A stretch of 64,000 bases of DNA from Streptomyces sp. NRRL F-6492 (GTDB lineage Bacteria > Actinomycetota > Actinomycetes > Streptomycetales > Streptomycetaceae), in contig NZ_LGEG01000244.1 in NCBI RefSeq assembly GCF_001280125.1, forward strand, positions 1-64,000, given 5' to 3'. The notes under the pieces were generated by a model that was not told where the DNA came from, ran no database searches, and saw only the letters and a list, made by a program, of their open reading frames with translations. A program made the translations under genes and the position numbers. This document shows positions 31,181 to 40,398 of this stretch, piece by piece. Each line of letters opens with the position of its first letter. The first letter of the stretch is position 1.

Positions 31181-32044
31181 ATGACGCACGCGATGCTGAA
31201 GGGCTCCAACGTCCCTCTCGACACCGCGGCCGTACGGGCCGTGCTCCGCTGGACCCCGGGCCCCGGGGTCCCCGACGTGGACGCCTCGGCCCTGCTGCTC
31301 GGGCCCTCCGGGCGCGTGCGGTCCGACGAGGACTTCGTCTTCTACAACCAGCCGCGCCACCCCTCGGGGTTCGTGCGGCGGCTGCCGAAGAAGCGGGACG
31401 CCGCGGGCCTGACGGACACCGTCGAGGCCGACCTCGGCAATCTCGACGCCTCCGTCGACCGGGTGGTGATCGCGGCCTCCTCCGACGGCGGCACCTTCCG
31501 CTCCGTCTCCGACCTGCGGATCCTGCTGTACGACGCCACCGGCCCCGAGCGCGAGCCGCTGGCCCTGTTCTCGGTGACGGCGGAGACCGGCGAGGAGACG
31601 GCGGTCATCTGCGGCGAGCTGTACCGGCGCGGGGACGGCTGGAAGTTCCGCGCGGTGGGGCAGGGCTATCCGACGGGCCTCGTCGGCCTCGCCACCGACT
31701 TCGGCATCTCGGTCGACGAGGACGCCCAGGACGGCGCCCAGGAGGGCCGCGACGGCCTTCCCGGGGCCCCGGGGCCCGCACCGGCCCCGGAGGGCTCCCC
31801 GGCCCACGGCGCGCCCGCCACCGGCCCGGTCGACCCCGACGCGACCGTGCTCCACCCTCCCGTACCGCCGCAGCCCTCGGTGCCGCCCCGGCCGGACCGG
31901 GCGCCCGCCTACGGCTACCCGCACCGGCCGGCGAGCGGCCCGGCCCCCGCGTACGGCTATCCGCAGCCGGTGGGCGCCGCGGAGCAGAACCCGTCCCCGG
32001 ACTTCCGGATGCCGCCGATGGGTCCCCAGTTCGTCAGGTCCTGA
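31181..32044 (+). CDS. TerD family protein with Pro-rich C-terminal tail
   Basis: A 287-residue protein. A TerD domain occupies residues 1-185: LKGSNVPLDTAAVRAVLRW, DVDASALLLGPSGRVRSDED, FVFYNQPRHPSG, ending VGQGYPTGLVGLATDFGISVDE. Acidic residues of the Ca2+-binding type are present. The C-terminal 100 residues are disordered Pro/Ala/Gly with repeated GYPxP motifs (PAYGYPHRP, PAYGYPQPV). It is divergent from the HpcH operon; such tailed TerD proteins may bind membranes or partners. Ca2+-linked stress function is inferred from the family. Confidence 0.85.
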   Translation: MTHAMLKGSNVPLDTAAVRAVLRWTPGPGVPDVDASALLLGPSGRVRSDEDFVFYNQPRHPSGFVRRLPKKRDAAGLTDTVEADLGNLDASVDRVVIAASSDGGTFRSVSDLRILLYDATGPEREPLALFSVTAETGEETAVICGELYRRGDGWKFRAVGQGYPTGLVGLATDFGISVDEDAQDGAQEGRDGLPGAPGPAPAPEGSPAHGAPATGPVDPDATVLHPPVPPQPSVPPRPDRAPAYGYPHRPASGPAPAYGYPQPVGAAEQNPSPDFRMPPMGPQFVRS

Positions 32045-32065
32045 ACGCACGGTCCGGGCCACCGG

Positions 32066-32803
32066 CTACGTCTTGGTCTTGTAGCCGCGGCCCCACTGGA
32101 GCCCCCAGCCGTACAGCCGGTCCAGCTCCGCCTGGAAGCCGTACACGAACCGCACCTCGCGCCGGACCGTCAGGTCGCCCTTCACGTTCTCCAGGGAGAA
32201 GACCGCGCAGGAGCGGGCCTGCGGGGCGCGCTCGTCGAGCTCGATCTCGATCCGGGGGCCGTTGCTCGGGTAGAGCGTGACCTTGGCGTGGGTGCGGTCG
32301 AAGGCCGGCGTCTGGTCGTAGATGTAGACGAAGAACAGCAGCCGCTTGATCTCGTCCCGGTGGTCCAGGTTGACGAAGACCGTCTCCCCGGAGGAGCCGC
32401 CGAAGCGGTCGTCCCCGCTCAGCTTCACGTACGGCGCCGCGTTCAGGTCGCCGAAGAAGTTGCCCAGCGGCTGCACCACGCCCTTGGAGCCGTCGGCGAG
32501 CTCGTAGAGGCAGCCCAGGTCGAGGTCGACGTTGACCATGCCCTGGGTGTGGGCCTGGACGACCTCGGGCTTGAAGAACTGGGCGGGGTTGCGCAGCAGC
32601 CGGCCGCTCTGGCGGGAGCGGCCCTCGATGTCGGAGGTCCGCATCCGCCAGGAGAGGTTCACCCGGAGGTTGCCGGTGGCGGCCCCCTGTTTGCTGAGCG
32701 AGACGGACGGGCGCCGTTTCGTCAGGTCGATCGCGTTCGACACGGCGTTGCCCGAGTCGAACTGCGCCGCCCTCCCCGCGAACAGGTTGTCCCAGAAGGC
32801 CAT
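32066..32803 (-). CDS. TerA/TerD-like tellurium resistance family protein
   Basis: A 245-residue protein starting MAFWDNLFAGRAAQFDSGN, a start found in Streptomyces TerA-like proteins. The body contains RPSVSLSKQGAATGNLRVNL, VDLDLGCLYELADGSKGVVQ and LYPSNGPRIEIELDERAPQA, ending LYGWGLQWGRGYKTK. An alternative start 10 codons upstream gives a poly-Gly leader and is less likely. It converges with the tailed TerD gene and precedes no co-oriented partner within 20 bp; the TerC-like gene lies upstream on the same strand. Confidence 0.85.
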   Translation of the reverse strand: MAFWDNLFAGRAAQFDSGNAVSNAIDLTKRRPSVSLSKQGAATGNLRVNLSWRMRTSDIEGRSRQSGRLLRNPAQFFKPEVVQAHTQGMVNVDLDLGCLYELADGSKGVVQPLGNFFGDLNAAPYVKLSGDDRFGGSSGETVFVNLDHRDEIKRLLFFVYIYDQTPAFDRTHAKVTLYPSNGPRIEIELDERAPQARSCAVFSLENVKGDLTVRREVRFVYGFQAELDRLYGWGLQWGRGYKTKT

Positions 32804-32904
32804 GCCGCCCCCACCCCCACCGCTCGTCTGCATCCCCACATGCCCGCGGGGCGGCCGGGTGCTCCGGCCGCCCCGCAGTGAAGCGTTCCTCATTGTCGGG
32901 GGTG

Positions 32905-34047
32905 TCACACCCCCGACGTCACCTCTGTCTTGTCTCCGGAGGAGCCGCCGCCCCCGGCCGCCGCGAGCGCCTTGTTGCGGCGGACGGACGACCAGAAGGA
33001 CAGGGCGATCAGGATCACGCCGATGGAACCGGTGATGAGCTCGCTGATCTCGTGCTGGATGGTGACGAGCAGGATGACGGCGAGCGCGCCGATCGCGTAG
33101 TGCGCGCCGTGCTCCAGGTAGACGTAGTCGTCCAGGGTGCCCTCGCGGACCAGGTAGACCGTGAGCGAACGGACGTACATGGCGCCGATGCCGAGGCCGA
33201 GCGCCATCCAGAAGATGTGGTTGGTGATGGCGAAGGCGCCGATGACGCCGTCGAAGGAGAACGAGGCGTCGAGGACTTCCAGGTACAGGAACAGGAAGAA
33301 CGCGGCCTTGCCGGCGAGGCCGACCGCCGAGACGGGCTTGCCCTCGGCCTTGGCCTTCTCCTCCTCCTCGTGCTCGCGCTCCTCCTCTTCCTCCAGCTTG
33401 TTCTCGAAGAAGCCGGAGAGGCCGCCGACGACGAGGTAGGTGATCAGACCGGCGACGCCGGAGAGCAGTACGGTCGCGGACTTGTCCACGTGGCCGACGC
33501 TGGTGTGCGCGTGCGTCGCGAAGGTCATCGCCGTGACGAGCAGGGCGATGAGCGCGACGCAGACCGACAGCATGTCGACCTTGCCGAGCTTGGCCAGCGG
33601 GCGCTCCAGCCAGGCGAGCCACTTGATGTCGCGGTCCTCGAAGATGAAGTCGAGGAAGATCATCAACAGGAACATGCCACCGAAGGCGGCGATCGCCGGG
33701 TGGGCGTCCGTGACCAGCGCCTCGTACCGCTCGGGCTCGTCCAGGGCCAGCTGGACGGCCTCGATCGGGCCGACCTTGGCGCTGATGGCGACGATCGCGA
33801 CGGGGAAGACCAGCCGCATGCCGAAGACCGCGATCAGGATGCCGACCGTGAGGAAGATCTTCTGCCAGAAGGCATTCATCTTCTTCAGGATTCCGGCGTT
33901 GACGACCGCGTTGTCGAAGGACAGCGAGATCTCGAGGATCGACAGGATCAGAACGACCCCGAACGCCTCCCACCCCCACTGCCAAGCGGCGAAGGCCAGG
34001 CCGATCGCCGTGATGGCGAACGACCAGCCGAAGGTTTTCAGAACCAC
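32905..34047 (-). CDS. DUF475/TerC family integral membrane protein
   Basis: A 380-residue protein with about nine hydrophobic segments. It has two TerC/DUF475 hallmark motifs: ILEISLSFDNAVVNAG near residues 37-52 and VLDASFSFDGVIGAF in the second half. These Asp/Asn/Ser motifs are thought to bind metal ions. A cytoplasmic charged loop (EEEEEREHEEEEKAKAEGK) separates the halves. The start is the GTG at 34047. It lies downstream of the two terD genes on the same strand; the family is linked to metal export and Ter stress responses. Confidence 0.88.
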   Translation of the reverse strand: MVLKTFGWSFAITAIGLAFAAWQWGWEAFGVVLILSILEISLSFDNAVVNAGILKKMNAFWQKIFLTVGILIAVFGMRLVFPVAIVAISAKVGPIEAVQLALDEPERYEALVTDAHPAIAAFGGMFLLMIFLDFIFEDRDIKWLAWLERPLAKLGKVDMLSVCVALIALLVTAMTFATHAHTSVGHVDKSATVLLSGVAGLITYLVVGGLSGFFENKLEEEEEREHEEEEKAKAEGKPVSAVGLAGKAAFFLFLYLEVLDASFSFDGVIGAFAITNHIFWMALGLGIGAMYVRSLTVYLVREGTLDDYVYLEHGAHYAIGALAVILLVTIQHEISELITGSIGVILIALSFWSSVRRNKALAAAGGGGSSGDKTEVTSGV

Positions 34048-34076
34048 TGTCTACCCCATCGTGAAATTACATGGCT

Positions 34077-34652
34077 TTACGAAACGTTGACCCCGAAGTC
34101 TAGAGCGATGCCCCGCAGCCCGGACGCGTACCCCTGACCGACCGCCCTGAACTTCCATTCGCCGTTGTAGCGGTAGAGCTCGCCGAAGATCATCGCGGTT
34201 TCGGTGGAGGCGTCCTCGGAGAGGTCGTACCGGGCGAGTTCCTGACCGTCCGTCTGGTTGACGACCCGGATGAAGGCGTTGCTGACCTGGCCGAAGCTCT
34301 GGCCGCGGTTGTCGGCGTCGTGGATCGAGACCGGGAAGACGATCTTGTCGCAGTGGGCCGGCACCTGGGCGAGGTCCACGATGAGGGACTCGTCGTCCCC
34401 GTCGCCCTCGCCGGTGAGGTTGTCGCCGGTGTGCTCGACGGAGCCCTCGGGGCTGCGGAGCTGGTTGTAGAAGACGAAGTACTCGTCCCCCAGCACCCGG
34501 CCGGCCTGGCAGAGCAGGGCGCTGGCGTCGAGGTCGAAGGGGGCTCCGGTGGTGGAGCGCGCGTCCCAGCCGAGTCCGACGAGGACCTGGGTGAGGTTGG
34601 GTGCGGCCTTGGAGAGGGAGACGTTGCCTCCCTTGGCGAGCGTGACGCCCAT
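34077..34652 (-). CDS. terD: TerD family protein
   Basis: A 191-residue single-domain TerD protein ([20 protein letters not shown]). Ca2+-binding acidic motifs are visible in [10 protein letters not shown] and [14 protein letters not shown]. The end [20 protein letters not shown] is diagnostic. The RBS GGGGAGGAA precedes the ATG. It is paralogous to the next gene upstream and lies 29 bp before the DUF475 gene on the same strand. Family members are implicated in tellurite resistance, differentiation and Ca2+-dependent stress. Confidence 0.93.
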   Translation of the reverse strand: MGVTLAKGGNVSLSKAAPNLTQVLVGLGWDARSTTGAPFDLDASALLCQAGRVLGDEYFVFYNQLRSPEGSVEHTGDNLTGEGDGDDESLIVDLAQVPAHCDKIVFPVSIHDADNRGQSFGQVSNAFIRVVNQTDGQELARYDLSEDASTETAMIFGELYRYNGEWKFRAVGQGYASGLRGIALDFGVNVS

Positions 34653-34736
34653 GATTCTGTTCCTCCCCGGTGGGTGATGAGGCACGTCCGGCGCCGCACT
34701 TCCGAGTGCGGCGCCGGACGGTTCGTGCGGTTCGGC

Positions 34737-35312
34737 TCAGACGTTGACGCCGAAGTCCTGCGCGATGCCGCGCAGGCCCGAGGCGTAGCCCTGGCCGACG
34801 GCGCGGAACTTCCACTCGGCGCCGTGGCGGTACAGCTCGCCGAAGACCATGGCGGTCTCGGTCGAGGCGTCCTCGGAGAGGTCGTACCGGGCGATCTCGG
34901 CGCCTCCGGCCTGGTTCACGACGCGGATGAACGCGTTGCGCACCTGGCCGAAGGACTGCTGGCGGTTCTCGGCGTCGTAGATCGAGACCGGGAAGACGAT
35001 CTTGGCCACGTCGGCCGGCACGCCCGCCAGGTCGACCTTGACCTGCTCGTCGTCGCCCTCGCCCTCGCCGGTGAGGTTGTCACCGGTGTGCTCGACGGAG
35101 CCGTCGGCGCTCTTCAGGTTGTTGAAGAAGACGAAGTCCTGGTCGTTGCGGACCTTGCCCTCCTCGCTCACCAGGATGGCGCTGGCGTCGAGGTCGAAGT
35201 CCGTACCGGTGGTGGTGCGGACGTCCCAGCCCAGACCGACGGTCACGGCGGTGAGGCCAGGGGCCTCCTTGGTCAGCGAGACGTTGCCGCCCTTGCTGAG
35301 GCTGACTCCCAC
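34737..35312 (-). CDS. terD: TerD family protein
   Basis: A 191-residue TerD protein (GTG start at 35312, RBS GGAGGG). It starts [20 protein letters not shown], with Ca2+ ligands in [10 protein letters not shown] and [14 protein letters not shown] and the end [16 protein letters not shown]. It is close in sequence to the adjacent TerD, indicating tandem duplication. Likely first gene of a terD-terD-DUF475 unit. Confidence 0.94.
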   Translation of the reverse strand: MGVSLSKGGNVSLTKEAPGLTAVTVGLGWDVRTTTGTDFDLDASAILVSEEGKVRNDQDFVFFNNLKSADGSVEHTGDNLTGEGEGDDEQVKVDLAGVPADVAKIVFPVSIYDAENRQQSFGQVRNAFIRVVNQAGGAEIARYDLSEDASTETAMVFGELYRHGAEWKFRAVGQGYASGLRGIAQDFGVNV

Positions 35313-35462
35313 GAGTCCCTCCATAGGTTTCCAGGGGCAGCGCCCCCAGTCGTGCGTTGGCATCGGATCAACGTCTGGATCCTAGTGACGGGTTCCCGGT
35401 CGAAACAGTCGATTCGCCCGGTGAATCCGGGGGTGTCGGCCCCGGAGCCTCCCGGAACGCCC

Positions 35463-35921
35463 TCAGAGGGCTTCCAGCGCCTTCGCGTAGGCGGCGGCGT
35501 CGCGGGCGTCCGGCAGGGCGTTGACGACGCTCCAGCGGACGATCCCCGCCTTGTCGACGACGAAGGTGCCGCGCACCGCGCAGCCCTTCTCCTCGTCGAA
35601 GACGCCGTAGGCGCGGGAGACCTCGCCGTGCGGCCAGAAGTCGGAGAGCAGCGGGAACTCCAGGTCCTCCTGGTCGCCGAAGACGCGCAGGGTGGGGACG
35701 GAGTCGTTGGAGACGGCGAGGAGCTGGGTGTCGTCGTTGACGAACGCCGGGAGGTTGTCGCGGAGCGCGCGCAGTTCGCCGGTGCAGACGCCGGTGAAGG
35801 CGAAGGGGTAGAAGAACAGCAGGACGTTCTTCTCGCCGCGGAGGCCGGCGAGCCGGACGGTGCGCCCGTGGTTGTCCTTGAGCTCGAAATCCGGGGCCTC
35901 GGTGCCGACCTCGATCGCCAT
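35463..35921 (-). CDS. Peroxiredoxin (AhpE-like)
   Basis: A 152-residue thioredoxin-fold peroxidase. The peroxidatic Cys is in FYPFAFTGVCTGELRALRDN near residue 46. The usual T-x-x-C motif is intact, together with a conserved Arg later in VRGTFVVDKAGIVRW. Only one further Cys (GCAVRG) is present, consistent with 1-Cys or AhpE-type use of an external reductant such as mycoredoxin. The start is the ATG at 35921. It reduces peroxides in the cytosol. Confidence 0.9.
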   Translation of the reverse strand: MAIEVGTEAPDFELKDNHGRTVRLAGLRGEKNVLLFFYPFAFTGVCTGELRALRDNLPAFVNDDTQLLAVSNDSVPTLRVFGDQEDLEFPLLSDFWPHGEVSRAYGVFDEEKGCAVRGTFVVDKAGIVRWSVVNALPDARDAAAYAKALEAL

Positions 35922-36017
35922 CGCGTGCGCGTCCCTCTCGACGGGGCCCGGTCCCGGGCCGACGGAATCCCGGGCCCTGGGCCGAAACGGTGAACCCCAC
36001 CCTACGCCCGTGCGTGA

Positions 36018-36050
36018 AGGCCCCCGCCGGACCGGGTCCGGCGGGGGCCT
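36018..36050. terminator. Strong hairpin terminator after the DUF3052 gene
   Basis: AGGCCCCCGCCGGACC pairs with GGTCCGGCGGGGGCCT, a 16-bp stem with a 1-nt centre. It lies 17 bp beyond the DUF3052 stop on the minus strand. Confidence 0.8.
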
Positions 36051-36066
36051 CCACGTACGGGGTGGT

Positions 36067-36489
36067 TCAGCGCTTCGGGGTCGCCAGGCGGGTGCCCGCC
36101 CAGTCCTTGGCGACGACGATGCTCTTGGTCTGGGAGAGACCAGCGGTCTGCGCGGCATCGTTGATGTCGCTCGGCTCGATGTAGCCGTCGCGGCCGGTCT
36201 TCGGCGTCAGCAGCCAGATCACGCCGCCGTCCTCCAGAAGACTGATGGCGTCCACCAGTGCGTCGGTGAGATCGCCGTCCTCGTCGCGGAACCACAGGAC
36301 GACGCCGTCGGCGACGTCGTCGTAGTCCTCGTCCACGAGATCGGCCCCGATGATGGACTCGATGCCTTCACGGAGATCCTGGTCGACGTCTTCGTCGTAG
36401 CCGATCTCCTGGACCACCTGTCCGGGCTCGAACCCCAGCCTGGATGCCGGGTTGGTCCGCTCCTCCGCGTGGTCCGCGGTCGCGCTCAC
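36067..36489 (-). CDS. DUF3052 domain protein
   Basis: A 140-residue acidic protein from the GTG at 36489 with a strong RBS (GGAGG). It has the DUF3052 pattern: RLGFEPGQVVQEIGYDEDVD, LVDEDYDDVADGVVLWFRDE and VIWLLTPKTGRDGYIEPSD, ending DWAGTRLATPKR. This small actinobacterial family is unassigned, though it has been linked to PDH-region conservation. It sits divergent to aceE across a 416-bp gap. Function unknown. Confidence 0.85.
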   Translation of the reverse strand: MSATADHAEERTNPASRLGFEPGQVVQEIGYDEDVDQDLREGIESIIGADLVDEDYDDVADGVVLWFRDEDGDLTDALVDAISLLEDGGVIWLLTPKTGRDGYIEPSDINDAAQTAGLSQTKSIVVAKDWAGTRLATPKR

Positions 36490-36905
36490 GGCTTGCCTCC
36501 TGCTCATTCGGAAAATGCTGTGGGCCGCGCGTGTGCGCGCGGCGCTGGCCGTAGTCCACACGTGCCGGGGCGGATCGCGCAAGTACCCGGCCCCGGAGAC
36601 CGCCGAAACGGTGACGTTTGGGGCCGTCTCGCCGCAACTTCCGGCACTGTCGGACCCCCTCCGCGATCGAGTGCGAGCGATTCGTCCGCTTTCGAGGACT
36701 TCTGACTCTTCAGTCTGCCGAACGCCCGGACGAAACGCATGCGCGGGTTGGGCGTAAGGTTGCGATTTGACCACACCGTGGCACCTGGAGGACGACCCCG
36801 GGGGTTACCCCTCGGTAAAGATGACGTCCGGTGTCGGCGGGGTACACGATGGAGATCCCGACCACCTTGTGGCCCCGTGACCACCCCGAACAGCGAAGGA
36901 AGAGC
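36490..36905. other. 416-bp divergent intergenic region between DUF3052 and aceE
   Basis: No reading frame here looks coding. It must hold the promoters of both genes. Fragments such as GGGGTTACCCCTCGGTAAAG (36800-36819) suggest regulatory structure, but I see no recognised operator. The aceE RBS (GAAGGAAGAGC) lies at its right end. Confidence 0.5.
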
Positions 36906-39638
36906 GTGGCTCCCGGATCCGATCGCAACCCGATCATCATTGGCGGCCTTCCCAGCCAGGTCCCGGACTTCGATCCGGAAGAGACCCAGGAATGGCTCGA
37001 CTCCCTCGACGCTGCCGTCGACGAGCGGGGCCGGGAACGGGCCCGCTACCTCATGCTCCGCCTGATCGAGCGCGCCCGCGAGAAGCGCGTGGCCGTGCCC
37101 GAGATGCGCAGCTCGGACTACGTCAACACCATCGCCACCAGGGACGAGCCCTTCTTCCCCGGGAACGAGGAGATCGAGCGCAAGGTCCTCAACGCCACCC
37201 GGTGGAACGCGGCCGTGATGGTGTCGCGCGCCCAGCGCCCGGGCATCGGCGTCGGCGGCCACATCGCGACCTTCGCCTCCTCGGCCTCCCTCTACGACGT
37301 CGGTTTCAACCACTTCTTCCGCGGCAAGGACGAGGGCGACGGCGGCGACCAGATCTTCTTCCAGGGGCACGCCTCCCCCGGCATCTACGCCCGCGCGTAC
37401 CTGCTGGACCGGCTGAACGAGGCCCAGCTCGACGGCTTCCGCCAGGAGAAGTCGAAGTTCCCGAACGGCCTCTCCTCCTACCCGCACCCGCGGCTGATGC
37501 CGGACTTCTGGGAGTTCCCGACCGTGTCGATGGGCCTCGGCCCGCTCGGCGCGATCTACCAGGCCCGGATGAACCGCTACATGGAGGCGCGCGGCATCGC
37601 CGACACCTCCAAGTCGCACGTGTGGGCCTTCCTCGGCGACGGCGAGATGGACGAGGTGGAGTCCCTCGGCCAGCTGTCCATCGCGGCCCGCGAGGGCCTG
37701 GACAACCTCACCTTCGTCGTCAACTGCAACCTCCAGCGGCTCGACGGCCCGGTGCGCGGCAACGGCAAGATCATCCAGGAGCTGGAGTCGATCTTCCGGG
37801 GCAACGGCTGGAACGTCATCAAGCTCATCTGGGACCGCTCCTGGGACCCGCTGCTCGCGCAGGACCGGGACGGCGTCCTGGTCAACAAGCTGAACACCAC
37901 CCCGGACGGGCAGTTCCAGACGTACGCCACGGAGACCGGCGGCTACATCCGGGACCACTTCTTCGGCGACGACCACCGGCTGCGGGCCATGGTCGAGGGC
38001 ATGTCGGACCAGCAGGTCCTGCACCTGGGCCGCGGCGGCCACGACCACCGGAAGATCTACGCGGCCTACGCGGCGGCGAAGGCCCACGCCGGCCAGCCGA
38101 CCGTGATCCTCGCGCAGACCGTCAAGGGCTGGACCCTCGGCCCCAACTTCGAGGGCCGCAACGCGACCCACCAGATGAAGAAGCTGACGGTCGACGACCT
38201 CAAGCGCTTCCGCGACCGGCTGCACGTCCCGATCACGGACAAGCAGCTGGAGGAGGGCCTGCCCCCGTACTACCACCCGGGCCCGGACTCCGAGGAGATC
38301 CAGTACATGCACGACCGCCGCAAGGCGCTCGGCGGGTACGTCCCGACCCGGGTCGTGCGGGCGCGGCCGCTGGAGCTGCCCGACGACAAGGCCTACGCGG
38401 CGGCCAAGAAGGGCTCGGGCCAGCAGTCGATCGCCACCACCATGGCGTTCGTCCGCATCCTGAAGGACCTCATGCGGGACAAGGAGATCGGCAAGCGCTT
38501 CGTGCTGATCGCCCCCGACGAGTACCGCACCTTCGGCATGGACGCGTTCTTCCCGAGCGCCAAGATCTACAACCCGCTGGGCCAGCAGTACGAGGCGGTG
38601 GACCGCGAACTCCTCCTCGCCTACAAGGAGTCGCCGACCGGCCAGATGCTGCACGACGGCATCTCCGAGGCCGGCTGCACGGCCTCGCTGATCGCCGCCG
38701 GCTCCGCGTACGCCACGCACGGCGAGCCGCTGATCCCGGTGTACGTCTTCTACTCGATGTTCGGCTTCCAGCGGACCGGCGACCAGTTCTGGCAGATGGC
38801 CGACCAGCTGGCGCGCGGCTTCGTCCTCGGAGCCACCGCCGGCCGCACGACGCTGACCGGCGAGGGCCTCCAGCACGCGGACGGACACTCCCACCTCCTC
38901 GCTTCCACCAACCCCTCCTGCATCGCCTACGACCCGGCGTTCGGCTTCGAGATCGCGCACATCGTCAAGGACGGCCTGCGCCGGATGTACGGCCCCGAGG
39001 CCGAGGACGTCTTCTACTACCTGACCGTCTACAACGAGCCGATCCAGCACCCGGCCGAGCCGGAGGACGTGGACGTGGAGGGCATCCTCCAGGGCATCCA
39101 CCGCTTCAAGCCGGCCGGGTCGGGCACGATCCCCGCGCAGATCCTGGCCTCCGGCGTGGGCGTGCCGTGGGCGATCGAGGCGCAGCGGATCCTCGCCGAG
39201 GAGTGGAACGTGCGGGCCGACGTCTGGTCCGCCACCTCCTGGACCGAGCTGCGCCGCGAGGCCGTGGCCGTCGAGGAGCACAACCTGCTCCACCCCGACG
39301 AGGAGCAGCGCGTCCCGTACGTGACGCGCAAGCTCCAGAGCGCCGAGGGTCCGTTCGTGGCGGTCTCGGACTGGATGCGCGCGGTGCCGGACCAGATCTC
39401 CCGCTGGGTCCCCGGCACGTACACCTCGCTGGGCGCGGACGGCTTCGGCTTCGCGGACACGCGCGGCGCGGCCCGTCGCTACTTCCACATCGACGCCCAG
39501 TCGATCGTGCTCGCGGTGCTGACCGAGCTGGCCCGCGAGGGCAAGGTCGAGCGGTCGGTCCTGAAGCAGGCCGTGGACCGCTACCAGCTGCTCGACGTGG
39601 CGGCGGCGGACCCGGGGGCGGCGGGCGGGGACGCGTGA
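36906..39638 (+). CDS. aceE: Pyruvate dehydrogenase E1 component (homodimeric, AceE type)
   Basis: A 910-residue thiamine-diphosphate enzyme that decarboxylates pyruvate and reductively acetylates E2. The start is the GTG at 36906 after GAAGGAAG, giving the conserved N-terminus [20 protein letters not shown]; longer starts add unrelated residues. The ThDP motif is GDGEMDE followed by [15 protein letters not shown]. The whole protein matches AceE in length and order, including [20 protein letters not shown] and the C-terminal [20 protein letters not shown]. The E2 and E3 genes are not in the window, as in other actinobacteria. Confidence 0.96.
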   Translation: MAPGSDRNPIIIGGLPSQVPDFDPEETQEWLDSLDAAVDERGRERARYLMLRLIERAREKRVAVPEMRSSDYVNTIATRDEPFFPGNEEIERKVLNATRWNAAVMVSRAQRPGIGVGGHIATFASSASLYDVGFNHFFRGKDEGDGGDQIFFQGHASPGIYARAYLLDRLNEAQLDGFRQEKSKFPNGLSSYPHPRLMPDFWEFPTVSMGLGPLGAIYQARMNRYMEARGIADTSKSHVWAFLGDGEMDEVESLGQLSIAAREGLDNLTFVVNCNLQRLDGPVRGNGKIIQELESIFRGNGWNVIKLIWDRSWDPLLAQDRDGVLVNKLNTTPDGQFQTYATETGGYIRDHFFGDDHRLRAMVEGMSDQQVLHLGRGGHDHRKIYAAYAAAKAHAGQPTVILAQTVKGWTLGPNFEGRNATHQMKKLTVDDLKRFRDRLHVPITDKQLEEGLPPYYHPGPDSEEIQYMHDRRKALGGYVPTRVVRARPLELPDDKAYAAAKKGSGQQSIATTMAFVRILKDLMRDKEIGKRFVLIAPDEYRTFGMDAFFPSAKIYNPLGQQYEAVDRELLLAYKESPTGQMLHDGISEAGCTASLIAAGSAYATHGEPLIPVYVFYSMFGFQRTGDQFWQMADQLARGFVLGATAGRTTLTGEGLQHADGHSHLLASTNPSCIAYDPAFGFEIAHIVKDGLRRMYGPEAEDVFYYLTVYNEPIQHPAEPEDVDVEGILQGIHRFKPAGSGTIPAQILASGVGVPWAIEAQRILAEEWNVRADVWSATSWTELRREAVAVEEHNLLHPDEEQRVPYVTRKLQSAEGPFVAVSDWMRAVPDQISRWVPGTYTSLGADGFGFADTRGAARRYFHIDAQSIVLAVLTELAREGKVERSVLKQAVDRYQLLDVAAADPGAAGGDA

Positions 39639-39713
39639 CGTCCTAGGGCGTGTGTCGAAAGTCCCGTCTGCCCGGCGGCGCCCGGCACACACCCCCTGAG
39701 GACGCGACACCCG

Positions 39714-39750
39714 CGAGGGGCGGTGGGACCGACGGTTCCGCCGCCCCTCG
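39714..39750 (+). terminator. Hairpin terminator downstream of aceE
   Basis: CGAGGGGCGG pairs with CCGCCCCTCG around an imperfect inner stem. It lies 75 bp after the aceE stop and could also serve the convergent inhibitor gene. Confidence 0.65.
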
Positions 39751-39791
39751 GCGTTTCCCGGGCCGTCCCGCGCCGTCTCCCGCCTCCGTCC

Positions 39792-40217
39792 CTACCGCTC
39801 CCAGATCTTGAACGCTCTGACCTCGTAGGGCGACTGCGGCACCCAGGTCCCCTTCCCGGGATAGGTCTCGAACTCGCCCGTCTCCGCGCACTCGGCGGAC
39901 TGGTAGGTGGTGACCGGCCGCCCGGTGCGGTTCGCGAGGGACTGGGCCGAGGTGCCGGCCGGCAGGGCGACGCAGCTGTCGACGTCGGTGGTGGCCAGCT
40001 CGTGCGTCCGGGCCCTGCCCTTGAAGTCGGGCTTGGACCAGAGGCAGAGCCGGCCGGGGCCGCAGGGGCCGAGCTTCGTCCCCTGGGCGGTGGCCCCGGC
40101 AGCGGCCCTGCCGGTCGCCGTGGCGGTCGCCGCGCCCGGCAGGGCGGTGAGGAGCAGGACCGCCAGGACGGCGGTCGTCAGCAGTCGCTTCGTACGCAGG
40201 TCGTTCAAGGTTCTCAA
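39792..40217 (-). CDS. Secreted peptidase inhibitor family I36-like protein
   Basis: A 141-residue exported protein. A signal peptide (RLLTTAVLAVLLLTALPGAA) is followed by a Cys-containing beta-rich domain. The motif CGPGRLCLWSKPDFKGRART and later CVALPAGTSAQSLANRTGRP fit the I36/beta-gamma-crystallin-like inhibitors of Streptomyces that act on extracellular metalloproteases. The start is uncertain: TTG at 40217 after GGGGG is the longest sensible choice, and a second TTG is at 40208. Monocistronic. Confidence 0.75.
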   Translation of the reverse strand: MRTLNDLRTKRLLTTAVLAVLLLTALPGAATATATGRAAAGATAQGTKLGPCGPGRLCLWSKPDFKGRARTHELATTDVDSCVALPAGTSAQSLANRTGRPVTTYQSAECAETGEFETYPGKGTWVPQSPYEVRAFKIWER

Positions 40218-40309
40218 CCCCCGGTTTCGTCACTCTCTGTGACAAGAACTCTGCCGGATGTCACCGCCTGTTGAGAAGGGGGCCAAAGCTTCTTCACTCG
40301 AACGGGCGA

Positions 40310-40342
40310 CGGCCCCCGCCGGACCAGGTCCGGCGGGGGCCG
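40310..40342. terminator. Strong hairpin terminator after the MFS exporter gene
   Basis: CGGCCCCCGCCGGACC pairs with GGTCCGGCGGGGGCCG around one base. It lies 57 bp beyond the MFS stop on the minus strand. It is nearly identical to the hairpin at 36018. Confidence 0.75.
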
Positions 40343-40398
40343 TACGAAAGACGCGCGACAGACGCGCGAAATACTCGTGCGAGAAGAGGACGAGCAGG

